Source: Actinidia chinensis | Lineage: Eukaryota; Streptophyta; Magnoliopsida; Ericales; Actinidiaceae | Assembly: GCA_009663005.1 (NCBI GenBank) | Contig: CM018891.1 | Coordinates: forward strand, 8,427,298-8,437,297 | Direction: 5' to 3' | Length of the DNA: 10,000 bases | Shown here: in pieces, positions 1-7,000 of the stretch | Layout of the letters: every line of letters begins with the position of its first letter | Position numbering within the stretch: position 1 is the stretch's first letter | Notes under the pieces: model-generated | The model's input: the letters and a program-made list of their open reading frames with translations, nothing else | Databases searched by the model: none | What the model was told of the DNA's origin: nothing | Made by a program: the position numbers and the translations under genes

Positions 1-61
1 AAGCAAACAAAACATACTTTAAATAGAAAGGAAGTTCGTCCAATTTTATTTTATGTTATAC

Positions 62-393
62 TTTTTTATATTTATTAAAATTAATTTGCCCCTGCTATTG
101 AAAAATAATTTGGGTAAAAATAAATATTTAAATAAATTTTATCATAAAAGGACAAAAAAAATTATATATAAATACACATATTTTTAAATATTCTAAACTA
201 ACTATCTATATTATAAACAGGAACTCTTTGACTCCAAATCTATCTCTCGCTATCTACTGTTGAAATCGCTATGAGTAATCCAACGCTGAGATTCACTTGA
301 GATTTTTTTTATATTTATTAAATTATTTATTCATGGTTTTAATAAACTATTTAAATTTATCATAATAAGGATAAAAAAATATATAAAATTTTA
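62..393 (+). repeat. Diverged direct repeat pair (62-170 and 303-393)
   Basis: Two AT-rich stretches follow the same order of blocks. Both start with a T-run and TATATTTATTAAA, then reach ATTTAAAT followed by TTATCATAA, AAGGA and an A-run ending in TATATA. The first copy lies outside the Helitron call at 205-453 and the second lies inside it. One reading is that a younger Helitron inserted into, or beside, an older relative. Low sequence complexity weakens the similarity, so it could be partly fortuitous. Confidence 0.4.
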
Positions 394-453
394 ACAAGTA
401 TATCTAAAAGGTGATTTTTTTTTATATAGTGCCCGTGGGCACGCACATACTAG
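205..453 (+). mobile_element. Probable non-autonomous mini-Helitron
   Basis: The proposed 5' end reads TCTATATTATAAACAG, directly preceded by A at 204. This resembles the TC-starting AT-rich termini of plant ATREP-type Helitrons. The 3' end has a perfect GC-rich hairpin, GTGCCC-GT-GGGCAC (429-442), then a 7-nt spacer and CTAG (450-453), followed directly by T at 454. Helitrons are known to end in CTRR, to carry a short hairpin just upstream, to insert between A and T, and to make no target duplication; all four traits are met here. At 249 bp it codes for nothing and would depend on a Rep/helicase supplied by another element. The 3' end is the strong evidence. The 5' end is chosen by motif alone and could lie elsewhere. 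Confidence 0.62.
429..442 (+). other. Helitron 3' subterminal hairpin
   Basis: Perfect 6-bp GC-rich stem (GTGCCC/GGGCAC) with a 2-nt loop, in otherwise strongly AT-rich DNA, 7 nt before the CTAG terminus. In Helitrons this structure acts as the rolling-circle termination signal. Confidence 0.65.
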
Positions 454-930
454 TTTATAGATATTTTAGTAACTTTAGATCTAATCTATACCCCTAAATT
501 TATAATAATAGAGGTGTCTAGTATTATAAATTCAGTCAATTTGATGGATTACAAATCTATTGGATTATATATTCAACCTCAAAGAGAGTCAACATATACC
601 ATAGTAGTGACCTCACAGAATTTATAATTCAATCCAACATTTTTTTCACTAAAACAAATATGCCCTTAACACCAAAACCATCATAAGCTCACACACACAT
701 ACCTATAATATGTGTATATTTTTATACAAGGAAAGCAAAAACCTCAAGTGTAAAGTGGCATATTTGCCCTTTTGGCATACATTAATGTCTTGATAATTCT
801 GTCCCTATCTCTCTACACCACTTCCCTTTGCCATCTCTCTCTGGATTCTAGTCACCTTCAAACTTCTTAAATCTGCCTTTCTCTCTTTACAAAACTCAGA
901 CGAATCACTACATCTTTTTCTTGTTTCCCG
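454..930. other. AT-rich intergenic DNA, no gene seen
   Basis: No convincing ORF. It contains an 11-bp inverted repeat (ATTATAAATTC at 523-533, its complement at 618-628), a short CA microsatellite near 690-700, and from about 800 a pyrimidine-rich stretch (CTATCTCTCT, CCATCTCTCTCT) of the kind found in plant promoters and leaders. Confidence 0.5.
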
Positions 931-941
931 CGTTCTCCGTC

Positions 942-950
942 TATTTAAAT
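942..950 (+). promoter_or_regulatory. Candidate TATA box (TATTTAAAT)
   Basis: TATTTAAAT lies 56-64 nt upstream of the ATG at 1006, leaving room for a start site near 975 and a short leader. The upstream DNA is rich in CT tracts, as in many plant core promoters. No transcript evidence is available from sequence. Confidence 0.35.
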
Positions 951-1005
951 TTTCTTCGTCAAGAAATTCTGGCGAAAGAGACCAGCGAGTGAGCTCACAA
1001 ACCTC

Positions 1006-1086
1006 ATGGTGGCTTCAAGATATCTGTCGTCCATGTACACAGAGGATGATCAAATCCAGAACAGGGATCACAATCACACCATCTAG
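1006..1086 (+). CDS. Short ORF or possible first exon, 26 codons, function unknown
   Basis: The ORF begins MVASRYLSSMYTEDDQ and ends at TAG 1084-1086. The start is the first ATG after a TATA-like box and a pyrimidine-rich leader. The stop overlaps a possible splice donor (GTAATT at 1086), so a longer spliced gene could begin here with the exon ending at 1085. The residues are mixed and hydrophilic toward the end (acidic TEDD, then a His/Asn-rich NRDHNHT). I recognise no family. The hAT-like insertion starts 20 bp after the stop, so any downstream exon would be separated from this one by at least that element. It could equally be a chance ORF or an upstream ORF. Confidence 0.25.
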   Translation: MVASRYLSSMYTEDDQIQNRDHNHTI

Positions 1087-1097
1087 TAATTCTTTAG

Positions 1098-1105
1098 GAT
1101 ACGAA
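1098..1105 (+). repeat. Left target-site duplication of hAT-like element
   Basis: GATACGAA here and GATACAAA at 1665-1672 form an 8-bp direct repeat with one mismatch, bracketing the AACCG-rich element. Eight bp is the usual hAT target duplication length. Confidence 0.45.
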
Positions 1106-1664
1106 TAGGGGTTGTTCACGGTTGGATTTGTTTGATTTTGAGTAATTCCACAAACTAAATCGAATTCTACAGCTCTTGAAATTTTAAAATCAAATCAATC
1201 CGTCCAAAACTTAGTACTATTTAATCCGAACCTAAAAATATCGGTTTGATACCGGTTTCAAATCACGATTTTGGTAGGTAAATTTTTTACTATACAATAA
1301 TCACATTGCTTAATATAATTCATTGACTCCATATTCAAAACCTAGCAACCAAATAATAGAATCTATGGCATAAACATATAATTTAATTTTCTCTAAAATA
1401 GAATATTTAATATAGTTAGACAATTATCAAGACTATATAAAGCAACAATATAATTTAAGATGAAAAATATAAGTATAAAATTATAAGAAAAATATTTTAT
1501 CCGATCCGGTTCGGTTTAGAATCGGAATCGTCACTAATCTGTAAATTGAACCGATCAAAACAATTTTTAGAATTTTAAAATCGGAATCGAACCGGCTATA
1601 TAAAAAACTGTTCCAAACCGAACGATTCGGACTGATTACCGGTTTGTTCTTTTGGTCAAACTTA
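1106..1664. mobile_element. Probable hAT-type non-autonomous element (MITE)
   Basis: The 559-bp element has an AT-rich core and terminal zones full of CGGTT/AACCG motifs, such as TACCGGTTTC on the left and CCGGTTCGGTTT plus AACCGAACG on the right. This is typical of plant hAT MITEs. It starts TAGGGGTTGTTCACGG, close to the usual plant hAT terminus, and ends in CTTA; the reverse complement of the right end starts TAAGTTTGACC. Inverted matching of the two ends is poor, so the call rests on the left terminus, the subterminal motif content and the near-perfect 8-bp flanking repeat. A palindromic TTTTAAAA block occurs near both ends (about 1178-1191 and 1570-1582). There is no coding capacity. Confidence 0.48.
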
Positions 1665-2182
1665 GATACAAACCCATGAGAGCAGTGAGAGGGAACAACG
1701 CCTCTTTTTTCTTCGATATTTGAATTTGATTCCTCGAGATCAATTCTTTTTCGTAGTTGAGAGCATTGAGATCTGGTCGTTAACTCCCCTTCACAACTCG
1801 GAGCCTGATCTCTCTCTTCTCAAATTAATTATAAAATTACCTCTGTATAGCAATGCAACTCTCAACAAGGTTTCTGAGATTAAAACAATTACAGAGAGGG
1901 AGAAGATTAAAGGATGCTAAGGGTTTGTGTGATATGGGTTTCTCGAGGGAGGGATCTAGATTGAAGAGGGGGAGAAGCGAGGGAGACGATGGGTGCGAGG
2001 GACAATTATTTCAAATGTCAGGCAAGGGGAATATGTGGAATAAAAACATACGATTGTTAACTGTGCGTGTACGCAACATTCTTGTTCGTGATATTATCAG
2101 CTTCCAGCTGTATAGTTGATGTATTAAAAGAGAGAGTATACGTGCACCATAAGAAAAAATGCCTTTTGCTTCGAGACATTTA
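1665..2182. other. Flanking DNA, promoter or leader-like, no recognisable gene
   Basis: Purine-rich on the + strand (GAGAGGGAGAAGA, GAAGAGGGGGAGAAGCGAGGGAG), so pyrimidine-rich on the minus strand as in a plant 5' leader or promoter. Two overlapping + strand ORFs of 66 and 88 codons (1720-1920, 1853-2119) show no recognisable domain and look fortuitous. The stretch ends in ATTTA (2178-2182), directly before the LTR terminus. That would be the 5-bp target duplication if the same bases follow the other LTR outside the window. Confidence 0.4.
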
Positions 2183-2471
2183 TGTCGGGGTCCTTGGCCT
2201 CGCAAAAGGGCTATTACTTTTAATAAGAATTATTGTGGTAAAAAACTGGGGCGAGCAACCAACAGTCAATATTGCTCGGTCTCCTTGGTACTAAGCCTCA
2301 GATACTTGAAGGGCGACCTGCACAGATGAACCAAAAATTAAAACGGCCGGACGAGGTCGCTCAAAACCCCTCGGCGTGGAGATCAGACCAAGGCGAAGAC
2401 AGCAGATAAACGAGCTCGGAGGCGGTGTTGTAGAGTTTGTTGAGCGTACCTTGAACGATGGGGGCGCGGGG

Positions 2472-2481
2472 CCTTTTTATA
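2472..2481 (-). promoter_or_regulatory. LTR TATA box
   Basis: TATAAAAAGG on the minus strand, followed by a GC-rich stretch, is a strong plant core promoter motif. Genomic RNA would start about 30 nt further on, near 2445, and run toward the left edge of this LTR. In the matching 5' LTR the same promoter would drive gag-pol. Confidence 0.6.
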
Positions 2482-2486
2482 GACGG

Positions 2487-2522
2487 AGTAAGTAGTAAGA
2501 GTAAGTAGTACTTAGTAAGTAA
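2487..2522 (-). repeat. AGTA-rich short repeat beside the LTR TATA box
   Basis: A run built from AGTAAGTAGT units (AGTAAGTAGTAAGAGTAAGT and onward) lies immediately upstream of the minus-strand TATA box. It is a microsatellite-like tract in the core promoter and could also hold repeated factor-binding sites. Confidence 0.5.
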
Positions 2523-2986
2523 TGGGCCGGTCAATGGAATCACGGCGAGATCCTCGAAAGGATAAGTATGGAAAGATATATCGAGAGATGTAGGGAGACA
2601 TATTTGGGACGATTTGCCATCTGGAGAGTATCCCTTACTTGTTTGTGTCGTGGAGGAGAGAATCTAGTGATGGTCGTCTAAATTAGGATTCGGGTGGAGA
2701 TTGAATCATGGCCCAGTATTCTACCTCCCCAAGGCGAGAGGAGGCAGAACTTTGTCTTATACCAACTGATGAGTACCCTGATAGTGGCTCTGGCGATCCC
2801 TCAGAGGAGATAGCTTGGCAAGGTTCCATGCTGTACGTTTGACTTCATTTTAACCCCTCGGTCAAGAGGTTCGGAGATAAGCAACCTTCGGAGAGATCAT
2901 GGGCGACCAGTTACGTGATGGTGTCTAGGGCGCGTAACTACCCTTGGGCGGTGGAGAATTTTTTTTTTTATCCCCACATTAGTAGG

Positions 2987-2996
2987 CCCCCTACTC
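2987..2996 (-). other. Candidate polypurine tract region
   Basis: On the minus strand GAGTAGGGGG ends 8 nt before the LTR start. The polypurine tract primes plus-strand DNA synthesis and should touch the LTR. Here CCTACTAA intervenes, so the tract is either imperfect through decay or the LTR edge is off by a few bases. The surrounding AGTAGG-CCC-CCTACT is a perfect 6-bp inverted repeat. Confidence 0.4.
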
Positions 2997-3067
2997 GAAA
3001 TGCCGAGGAGGATTTGAGGATGTACGAGTAATTGCTAACAATTTTGTTGTCTCTCTAATAGTGCGGG

Positions 3068-3093
3068 CACGTGTCTCTACACATGAACACGTG
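3068..3093 (+). promoter_or_regulatory. Paired G-boxes upstream of the antisense ORF
   Basis: Two exact CACGTG motifs (3068-3073 and 3088-3093) lie 20 bp apart, inside a 7-bp inverted repeat CACGTGT/ACACGTG. CACGTG is the plant G-box bound by bZIP and bHLH factors, including light and abscisic-acid regulators. The pair lies about 215-240 bp upstream of the + strand TATA box, a usual distance for such elements. Binding is inference. Confidence 0.45.
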
Positions 3094-3307
3094 GACCGAG
3101 CATTGATTGCTGAAAGGGTCGGCGGCGAATGGACAGGCGCAGTTTTAATGATGTCTTCGGCGGGAAACACTAAGCGTAATTAATACCATAGGCCTGAGAG
3201 GCGGCGCATAATGAAGTTTTAGCCGGGAACGCAATTATGCCTCGGAAAACGGAACGGCGGCCTGTAGTATCCATTGCATTGAAGGATCTGCATCCCTTGG
3301 CGTTTCC

Positions 3308-3316
3308 TATATATAT
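3308..3316 (+). promoter_or_regulatory. TATA box of the antisense extra ORF
   Basis: TATATATAT on the + strand is followed at once by the palindrome GGGGCCCC (3317-3324) and a pyrimidine-rich stretch (CTCTTCACTTACTTGTC) where transcription would start, near 3340. It points away from the LTR and toward the Transposase_28-like ORF, so it appears to be a dedicated internal promoter that does not use the LTR promoter. Confidence 0.6.
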
Positions 3317-3422
3317 GGGGCCCCTCTTCACTTACTTGTCTGCTATTGTTTACAAACTATCGCTCTCGTCCTCTATTTTCTCCTCGCCTGCTCGTGATTG
3401 CCCAGCATTTTTTTAACCTTCA

Positions 3423-3498
3423 GTAAGTATTCTTCTTCCGACTTTAGTTCATTTTCGAGTTTATGTCCCGTAATTCCGATGGTCTTGTAACTGATCAG
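3423..3498 (+). other. Putative intron in the 5' leader of the extra ORF
   Basis: Donor GTAAGTATTC follows a CT-rich leader, and acceptor CTGATCAG ends at 3498. The 76-nt length is in the usual short range for plant introns. The exon base before the donor is A rather than the preferred G. Confidence 0.4.
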
Positions 3499-4173
3499 GC
3501 GACCTAGATTCGTACCTTCGTGGATATCTGAACATTTAGGGATAGGATCGTATTTATGACCGACGAGATAAATCAGTCGCCGTCGTCGCCCTTATGGAGG
3601 GTTCACACGGAGGGAGATCCTTGATCGCCATTCATCCCTCAGTAGAGGACAAAACTAATATTAGACTTAAGAGGAGCTGAAGCTATTAGGGTACCTATTT
3701 CTTTTCCTTCTGGGGTGCAGGTAAGGCTTCCCGACGAAGGGGAAGACCATTACTTCTACCCGTCCAGGCAAGGTAGCCTTTATGAAGGCCGCATTCCCCG
3801 CTGGCCTTCTTTTCCCCTTCACCCCACCATTAGGTTGAATTCTCAATTCTATCAACATCTGCCAGGCCCAGTCTATTCCAACTGCTTGGAGAAGCATTGC
3901 TTGCTCTATGGCGTTCGTGTGGCGGGTATTGGCGTATACAAATACACTATCTCCCTTTACGAGGTTTAGGAAACTTCTTAGCCTCAATAGTAACCCTAAA
4001 CGGATCAAGACTGGCTTTATACTTCAAGGCGAGGAACAAGAAGGCTCGTTGCTAGGAGGACTATTGCCCAGTAATGTGAAGGGGTGGCAAGAGCAAGTGT
4101 CTTCTTCGTCTCCGGTGACAAAATGGGAGATCCCTGAAGACTGTTCGGGAGGGACGCACCCAAGAGTTCTAAG

Positions 4174-4269
4174 GTACGTGGGGAATTCCAGGTCGGTCGC
4201 TCTCTCTCTTTCACCAGTATTTCATTACTTGTGAATGTTCAGGTGGGCTAATATTATTATTCTTTTCAG
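4174..4269 (+). other. Putative intron of the extra ORF
   Basis: Donor AAG|GTACGT and acceptor TATTCTTTTCAG|G are near-consensus plant sites with a pyrimidine-rich 3' end. The 96-nt length is typical. The next exon stays open for 68 codons, which supports the splice. Confidence 0.6.
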
Positions 4270-4519
4270 GAGTATACGCACTTTGCAACAATCCACCTCG
4301 ACTTTACGTACGACGAACCGAAAGTTTTGAAGAGATTTTTTTCATTTTGCGGGTGTTCGGTCGAAGAAGCGAGGACATTTTTCCGTACCCGTGCTGTGTA
4401 TGTTGAGACTCAAAATCGTATCACGAGTATTTCTCTCTCCTGGTTCTTATGGCGTCGAGGACGGCGGGGGCGATAATCTTCCGAGCGGAGACTGCACCGA
4501 GCTCCTCGATGCGATGTGG

Positions 4520-4855
4520 GTGAGTCCCCAAAATCCCGTACGATGAACCAAGTTCACGGAGGAAAAGCCCTTCCCGGACGATTCGAGTTGTGTTAGTGTC
4601 TAGGATCCATAGGACAGAACTGAGGAGGGACCTCGTATTCCCACGACATCTGACCTTTTGAGGTGGTCGGGGGGGGGGAAGGGAAAAGGTTCTGGATCAA
4701 TACTAGAATGTTTTTTGTGAATGCTCCGAGCTCGAATACCTAATCGGAATCTTGTTTGGATTCAAGCATACACGTCGGCTTGAATTAGATGGTATATTCC
4801 TTTATTTTTCTAGGCGATGATTACTTTCCTATTTGATTCGTAAGTTGTTGTGCAG
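4520..4855 (+). other. Putative intron of the extra ORF
   Basis: Donor GTGAGTCCCC follows GATGTG. Acceptor TTGTTGTGCAG ends at 4855, directly before the basic exon GCTATGTCGAAGAG. An alternative acceptor TTTTTCTAG ends at 4813. The interval has a run of nine G at 4670-4678 and no sustained frame, as expected of an intron. Confidence 0.5.
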
Positions 4856-5206
4856 GCTATGTCGAAGAGAGTTAGCTTTAGAAGATCGGCGAGAAGAAAG
4901 GCTCCGGAGGAGGAGACTGAAACAGATCGAAGGAACCGAAGGAGGGTGCGAGCGAGTTCGGGGACTCCGTTCCGGGCCAAAGGGGGTCGTTAGTTGGCGA
5001 GGAAACGGGCCGGGAAAGAGCAGGTAACCAGCACTCGCCCAACCAAAAAGGGAAGGCTGACGATGGCGCGAAGGGAAAAGGGAGGGGAAGTTCGAGAGCA
5101 GCGGGGCCTGAAGGCAAAAAAGAAGGTGACGCTCGTTCAAGGCACAAGGGCCCCGGCCCACTCCAACCGTCGGCTTCTTGCGTCCGGGGAGAGGTACCTT
5201 GGCTAA
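4856..5206 (+). pseudogene. Basic region exon of the extra ORF
   Basis: One frame runs from ATG 4859 to TAA 5204-5206 with a single internal TAG at 4991-4993. The encoded segment is strongly basic (MSKRVSFRRSARRKAPEEE; later KRAGKEQVTSTRPTKKGR and KAKKKVTL), like a nucleic-acid-binding or nuclear-localisation region. The long minus-strand ORFs over this stretch are Pro/Ser-rich shadows of this basic, purine-rich frame. The exon continues in altered frames to a donor-like AG|GTACTT at 5422/5423. Confidence 0.5.
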
Positions 5207-5422
5207 CCTTGTATTGTTCCTGGGCCCACGCCTTACTATCTTGGGCAACCCATCTGATGGCGAGAGGTTGTGGGGTTTGGGGGGGTGATTTCCCAGCATG
5301 ACAAGGAGAGCGAAAAGAGACGGACTGGGGGAGAATGGGGGGAAAGGACGAGGAGAAAAAGAGACATGACACCAGTGGAGAATGTCAAAACGGCGACGAA
5401 GCTCTTTACACGGATCGGTTAG

Positions 5423-5507
5423 GTACTTTTTTTGGGGGGGGTTAATTTCCTTGCGAATTTATTGGCTCTCGCTCTTGGTTGTTAAAAGGTACTCTTCTTG
5501 TATGTAG
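5423..5507 (+). other. Putative intron of the extra ORF
   Basis: Donor AG|GTACTTTTTT and acceptor CTTCTTGTATGTAG (ends 5507) span 85 nt, T-rich inside. The following exon opens at once into the coiled-coil frame. Confidence 0.45.
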
Positions 5508-5900
5508 GCGTTGGTTGCTCGGTTTGTCTTGGACGTCCGTAGCAGGGAGGCTAAGGCTAGGGAGCATGCAAACTCTTCAGGAGGGGCGAGGTGCTTCAGA
5601 TGGGAAAGAAGACTTGAGGTCGCTCGCCTTCAGAAAGTTGGATGCGACCCCTCGAGCAAACAAGTAGCTGAGTCCCGTGCTCGCGAAGAGCAGGCCAATG
5701 ACGAGCTGGCCAAGATGAAGATGACTGAGAACTCGTTTTGACCGACAAGCTCGAGAGATCGGCATTGTTGGGTGAATGAGCTGAGGGAAGCCTTGAATAA
5801 AGCCAAGGAGCTGCCGTGGCCGGAGTTCAAATCCTCGTCGGAATTCGTAGTGGCAATTGAAGATTCTGCTTCCAAAAAATTATTTTGGCGAGGGGTTTGA
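5508..5900 (+). pseudogene. Coiled-coil C-terminal exon of the extra ORF
   Basis: A frame open from 5508 (ALVARFVLDVRSREAK) is stopped by TGA 5739-5741, then resumes in the same frame from about 5772 (VNELREALNKAKELPWPEF, FKSSSEFVVAIED) to TGA 5898. The mix of Glu, Lys, Ala and Leu suggests a coiled coil. The SSEF block followed by YFGEG-type residues in the next frame (about 5882-5905) is the usual C-terminal signature of these plant transposon proteins. The true end is probably near 6030-6050, after an acidic/basic tail visible in a shifted frame. An HPDLATI block is visible in the frame after 5900. Confidence 0.55.
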
Positions 5901-6050
5901 CTGCTGCAAGGTGCAATTCGCCGGCATCATCCTGACCTTGCTACGATTTTAAGGCACCGTGGTCGATCAAGATCTGTTGGCGGAAGCAGACGAGGCGCTG
6001 AGGCGAAAGAAAGGGAAAAAAAATTGGGCGAGAACAAGGGTGTAATTAAA

Positions 6051-6230
6051 AGGATTTTTACTTCCCCAGGCCCGTCCATTGTACTAAATTTTGTTTTTAT
6101 ATAATTTTACTCATTTGAATGAAAAAATCTTTGCTCCTTGTTTCTGTGCCACATTTTTCTTGTTATGTCATTTAATGTAATGGCGATCATGAGCTTTGGT
6201 TGTATAAACTCGTTTGGTGATGAAGCCAAA
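6051..6230. other. 3' region after the extra ORF
   Basis: AT-rich and non-coding, with T-rich and AATGAA sequences (6090-6125) that may serve as poly(A) signals for the + strand transcript. From about 6162 it seems to hold a further, degenerate copy of the tandem unit (AATGGCGATCATGAG at 6178-6192). Confidence 0.4.
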
Positions 6231-6505
6231 TTGGCGACATCTAACGGCCGATCAGGAACGCCTGTCAGTTCATTATTAATGGAGTTATCAGCAATATTGC
6301 ATTGACGACATCATTACCGGCGATCAAGATGGGCCTCTGTATTTTATGAACGAATCGGCATCTTGGACATTGGCGACATCAATAACGGCGATCAAGATGC
6401 CTTTGTCATTTTTATAAGATCGAAATCTTGACATTGGCGACATCAATAACGGCGCTCAATGCCTTAGACATTTTATAACGGACTTGCAAATCTTGATATG
6501 GGACA
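6231..6505. repeat. Tandem repeat array, 4 units of 64-72 bp
   Basis: Units begin at 6231, 6302, 6370 and 6434, giving lengths of 71, 68, 64 and 72 bp. Each starts TTGGCGACATC (TTGACGACATC in unit 2), continues with a TAACGGCGATCAAGATG block, and ends in a variable AT-rich part; units 2 to 4 close with a CTTG-rich stretch and ACA. Units 3 and 4 share their first 22 bases exactly. A degenerate copy may precede the array. It lies in the 3' untranslated zone between the ends of pol and the convergent extra ORF. Confidence 0.8.
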
Positions 6506-6634
6506 TTGTAAGCCTTTTGCATAACTGATGAGATAAATCATAGCGACTCGTTAACAACTTCTAATAATAATATAAAAATTACAAATCATCAACATATTGG
6601 GGAATAAGTGGACATTACGTCCCGTGGTCTTCAG
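6506..6634. other. Spacer between repeat array and pol end
   Basis: AT-rich and non-coding, containing AATAATAATATAAAAATTACA (about 6562-6582). On the minus strand this is the region just beyond the pol stop. No separate feature is seen. Confidence 0.4.
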
Positions 6635-6639
6635 TCAGT

Positions 6640-7000
6640 TTATAATAGTATTCTTTAAATGCTCGGCGTTCCAGGGATGTAAAAAGTGCTTTTTCCGTAT
6701 TGGGTCTCCCTCTAACCATTAAGTCCCTGGTCCTGGAGACTTGATGACTTGTAAGGACCTTCACGTTGGGCCGAGCTTCCCCGTATTTGGTTCTTTAGTT
6801 GACTGGGGTTACCCTCCGGCAAGACAGGTCGCCAGGAAGAATGATCGGTTGTCTAACCTTTTGATTATAGTATTTGGCGACTGGTATTTGTTAAGCTTGG
6901 CTTGAACCGTAGTTCCGCCCTTTTCTCTTTTCTCCTCGAGGAGATCCGAGTGAGTCCCTGATCTCGTCCTCATTGCTTTTTTGTCGAAATTTTGAAGTTC
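6640..7000 (-). pseudogene. Integrase C-terminal region, broken
   Basis: The minus strand shows DLLEEKREKGGTTVQAKLNK (about 6890-6950), the charged helix that follows the integrase core in Tat/Athila-type pol. Next come a GKL/PNWEGPYK-like block split over frames (about 6735-6790) and the terminal WNAEHLK block. NFDKKAMRTRSGTHSDLLEE joins the core to the helix. Each block is readable only after a frame change. Confidence 0.75.

Larger units (their letters stand above)
2183..2978 (-). repeat. 3' LTR (796 bp)
   Basis: The + strand starts TGTCGGGGTCC and ends TATCCCCACA. Read on the minus strand the LTR runs TGTGGGGATA...CCCCGACA, with the required TG...CA ends and a near-perfect 8-bp inverted terminus (TGTCGGGG against TGTGGGGA). 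A minus-strand TATA box at 2472-2481 divides it into about 500 bp of U3 and about 265 bp of R-U5. A guanine tract lies just outside the right end where a polypurine tract is expected. I cannot compare it with the 5' LTR, so the boundaries are inferred from termini, composition change and position. Confidence 0.7.
3556..6050 (+). pseudogene. Extra ORF of the element: Transposase_28-like (PF04195) protein, multi-exon, broken
   Basis: Candidate start ATG 3556-3558 (MTDEINQSPSSPL). A conserved N-terminal domain at about 3680-4173 contains FYPSRQGSLYEG and FPLHPTIRL, which match the plant 'putative gypsy type transposon' domain, then NSNPKRIKTGF and KGW blocks. Putative introns are 4174-4269, 4520-4855 and 5423-5507. 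A clean 68-codon frame follows the first (4270-4473, starting EYTHFATIHLDF). Next comes an Arg/Lys-rich exon (MSKRVSFRRSARR; TAG at 4991), then a C-terminal part with a Glu/Lys/Ala-rich coiled-coil segment (ESRAREEQANDELAKMK, AEADEALRRKK). Reading requires several frame changes, including around 3840-3960, 4100-4125, 5739 and 5898. The product's function is unknown; the domain was once linked to DNA transposons. It is convergent with pol. A possible poly(A) signal (AATGAA) lies near 6117-6122. Confidence 0.72.

Noticed and set aside
511..628. Possible MITE around the ATTATAAATTC inverted repeat
   Set aside because: Only 11 bp match, the GAGGT motifs sit on opposite sides of the two arms, and no target duplication is visible.
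1720..2119. Overlapping + strand ORFs of 66 and 88 codons
   Set aside because: No recognisable motif, purine-rich low-complexity translation, and no convincing promoter or splice pattern.
2183..2190. Left LTR end as the start of a + strand element
   Set aside because: The TATA box inside the LTR and pol both read on the minus strand, so this is the 3' LTR of a minus-strand element.
4829..5372. Long minus-strand ORFs of 156 and 164 codons
   Set aside because: Pro/Ser-rich shadows of the basic, purine-rich + strand exon. They show no domain, and the + strand frame matches the context.
6231..6505. CRISPR-like array
   Set aside because: Units are adjacent diverged tandem repeats of 64-72 bp with no constant repeat/spacer division, in plant DNA.
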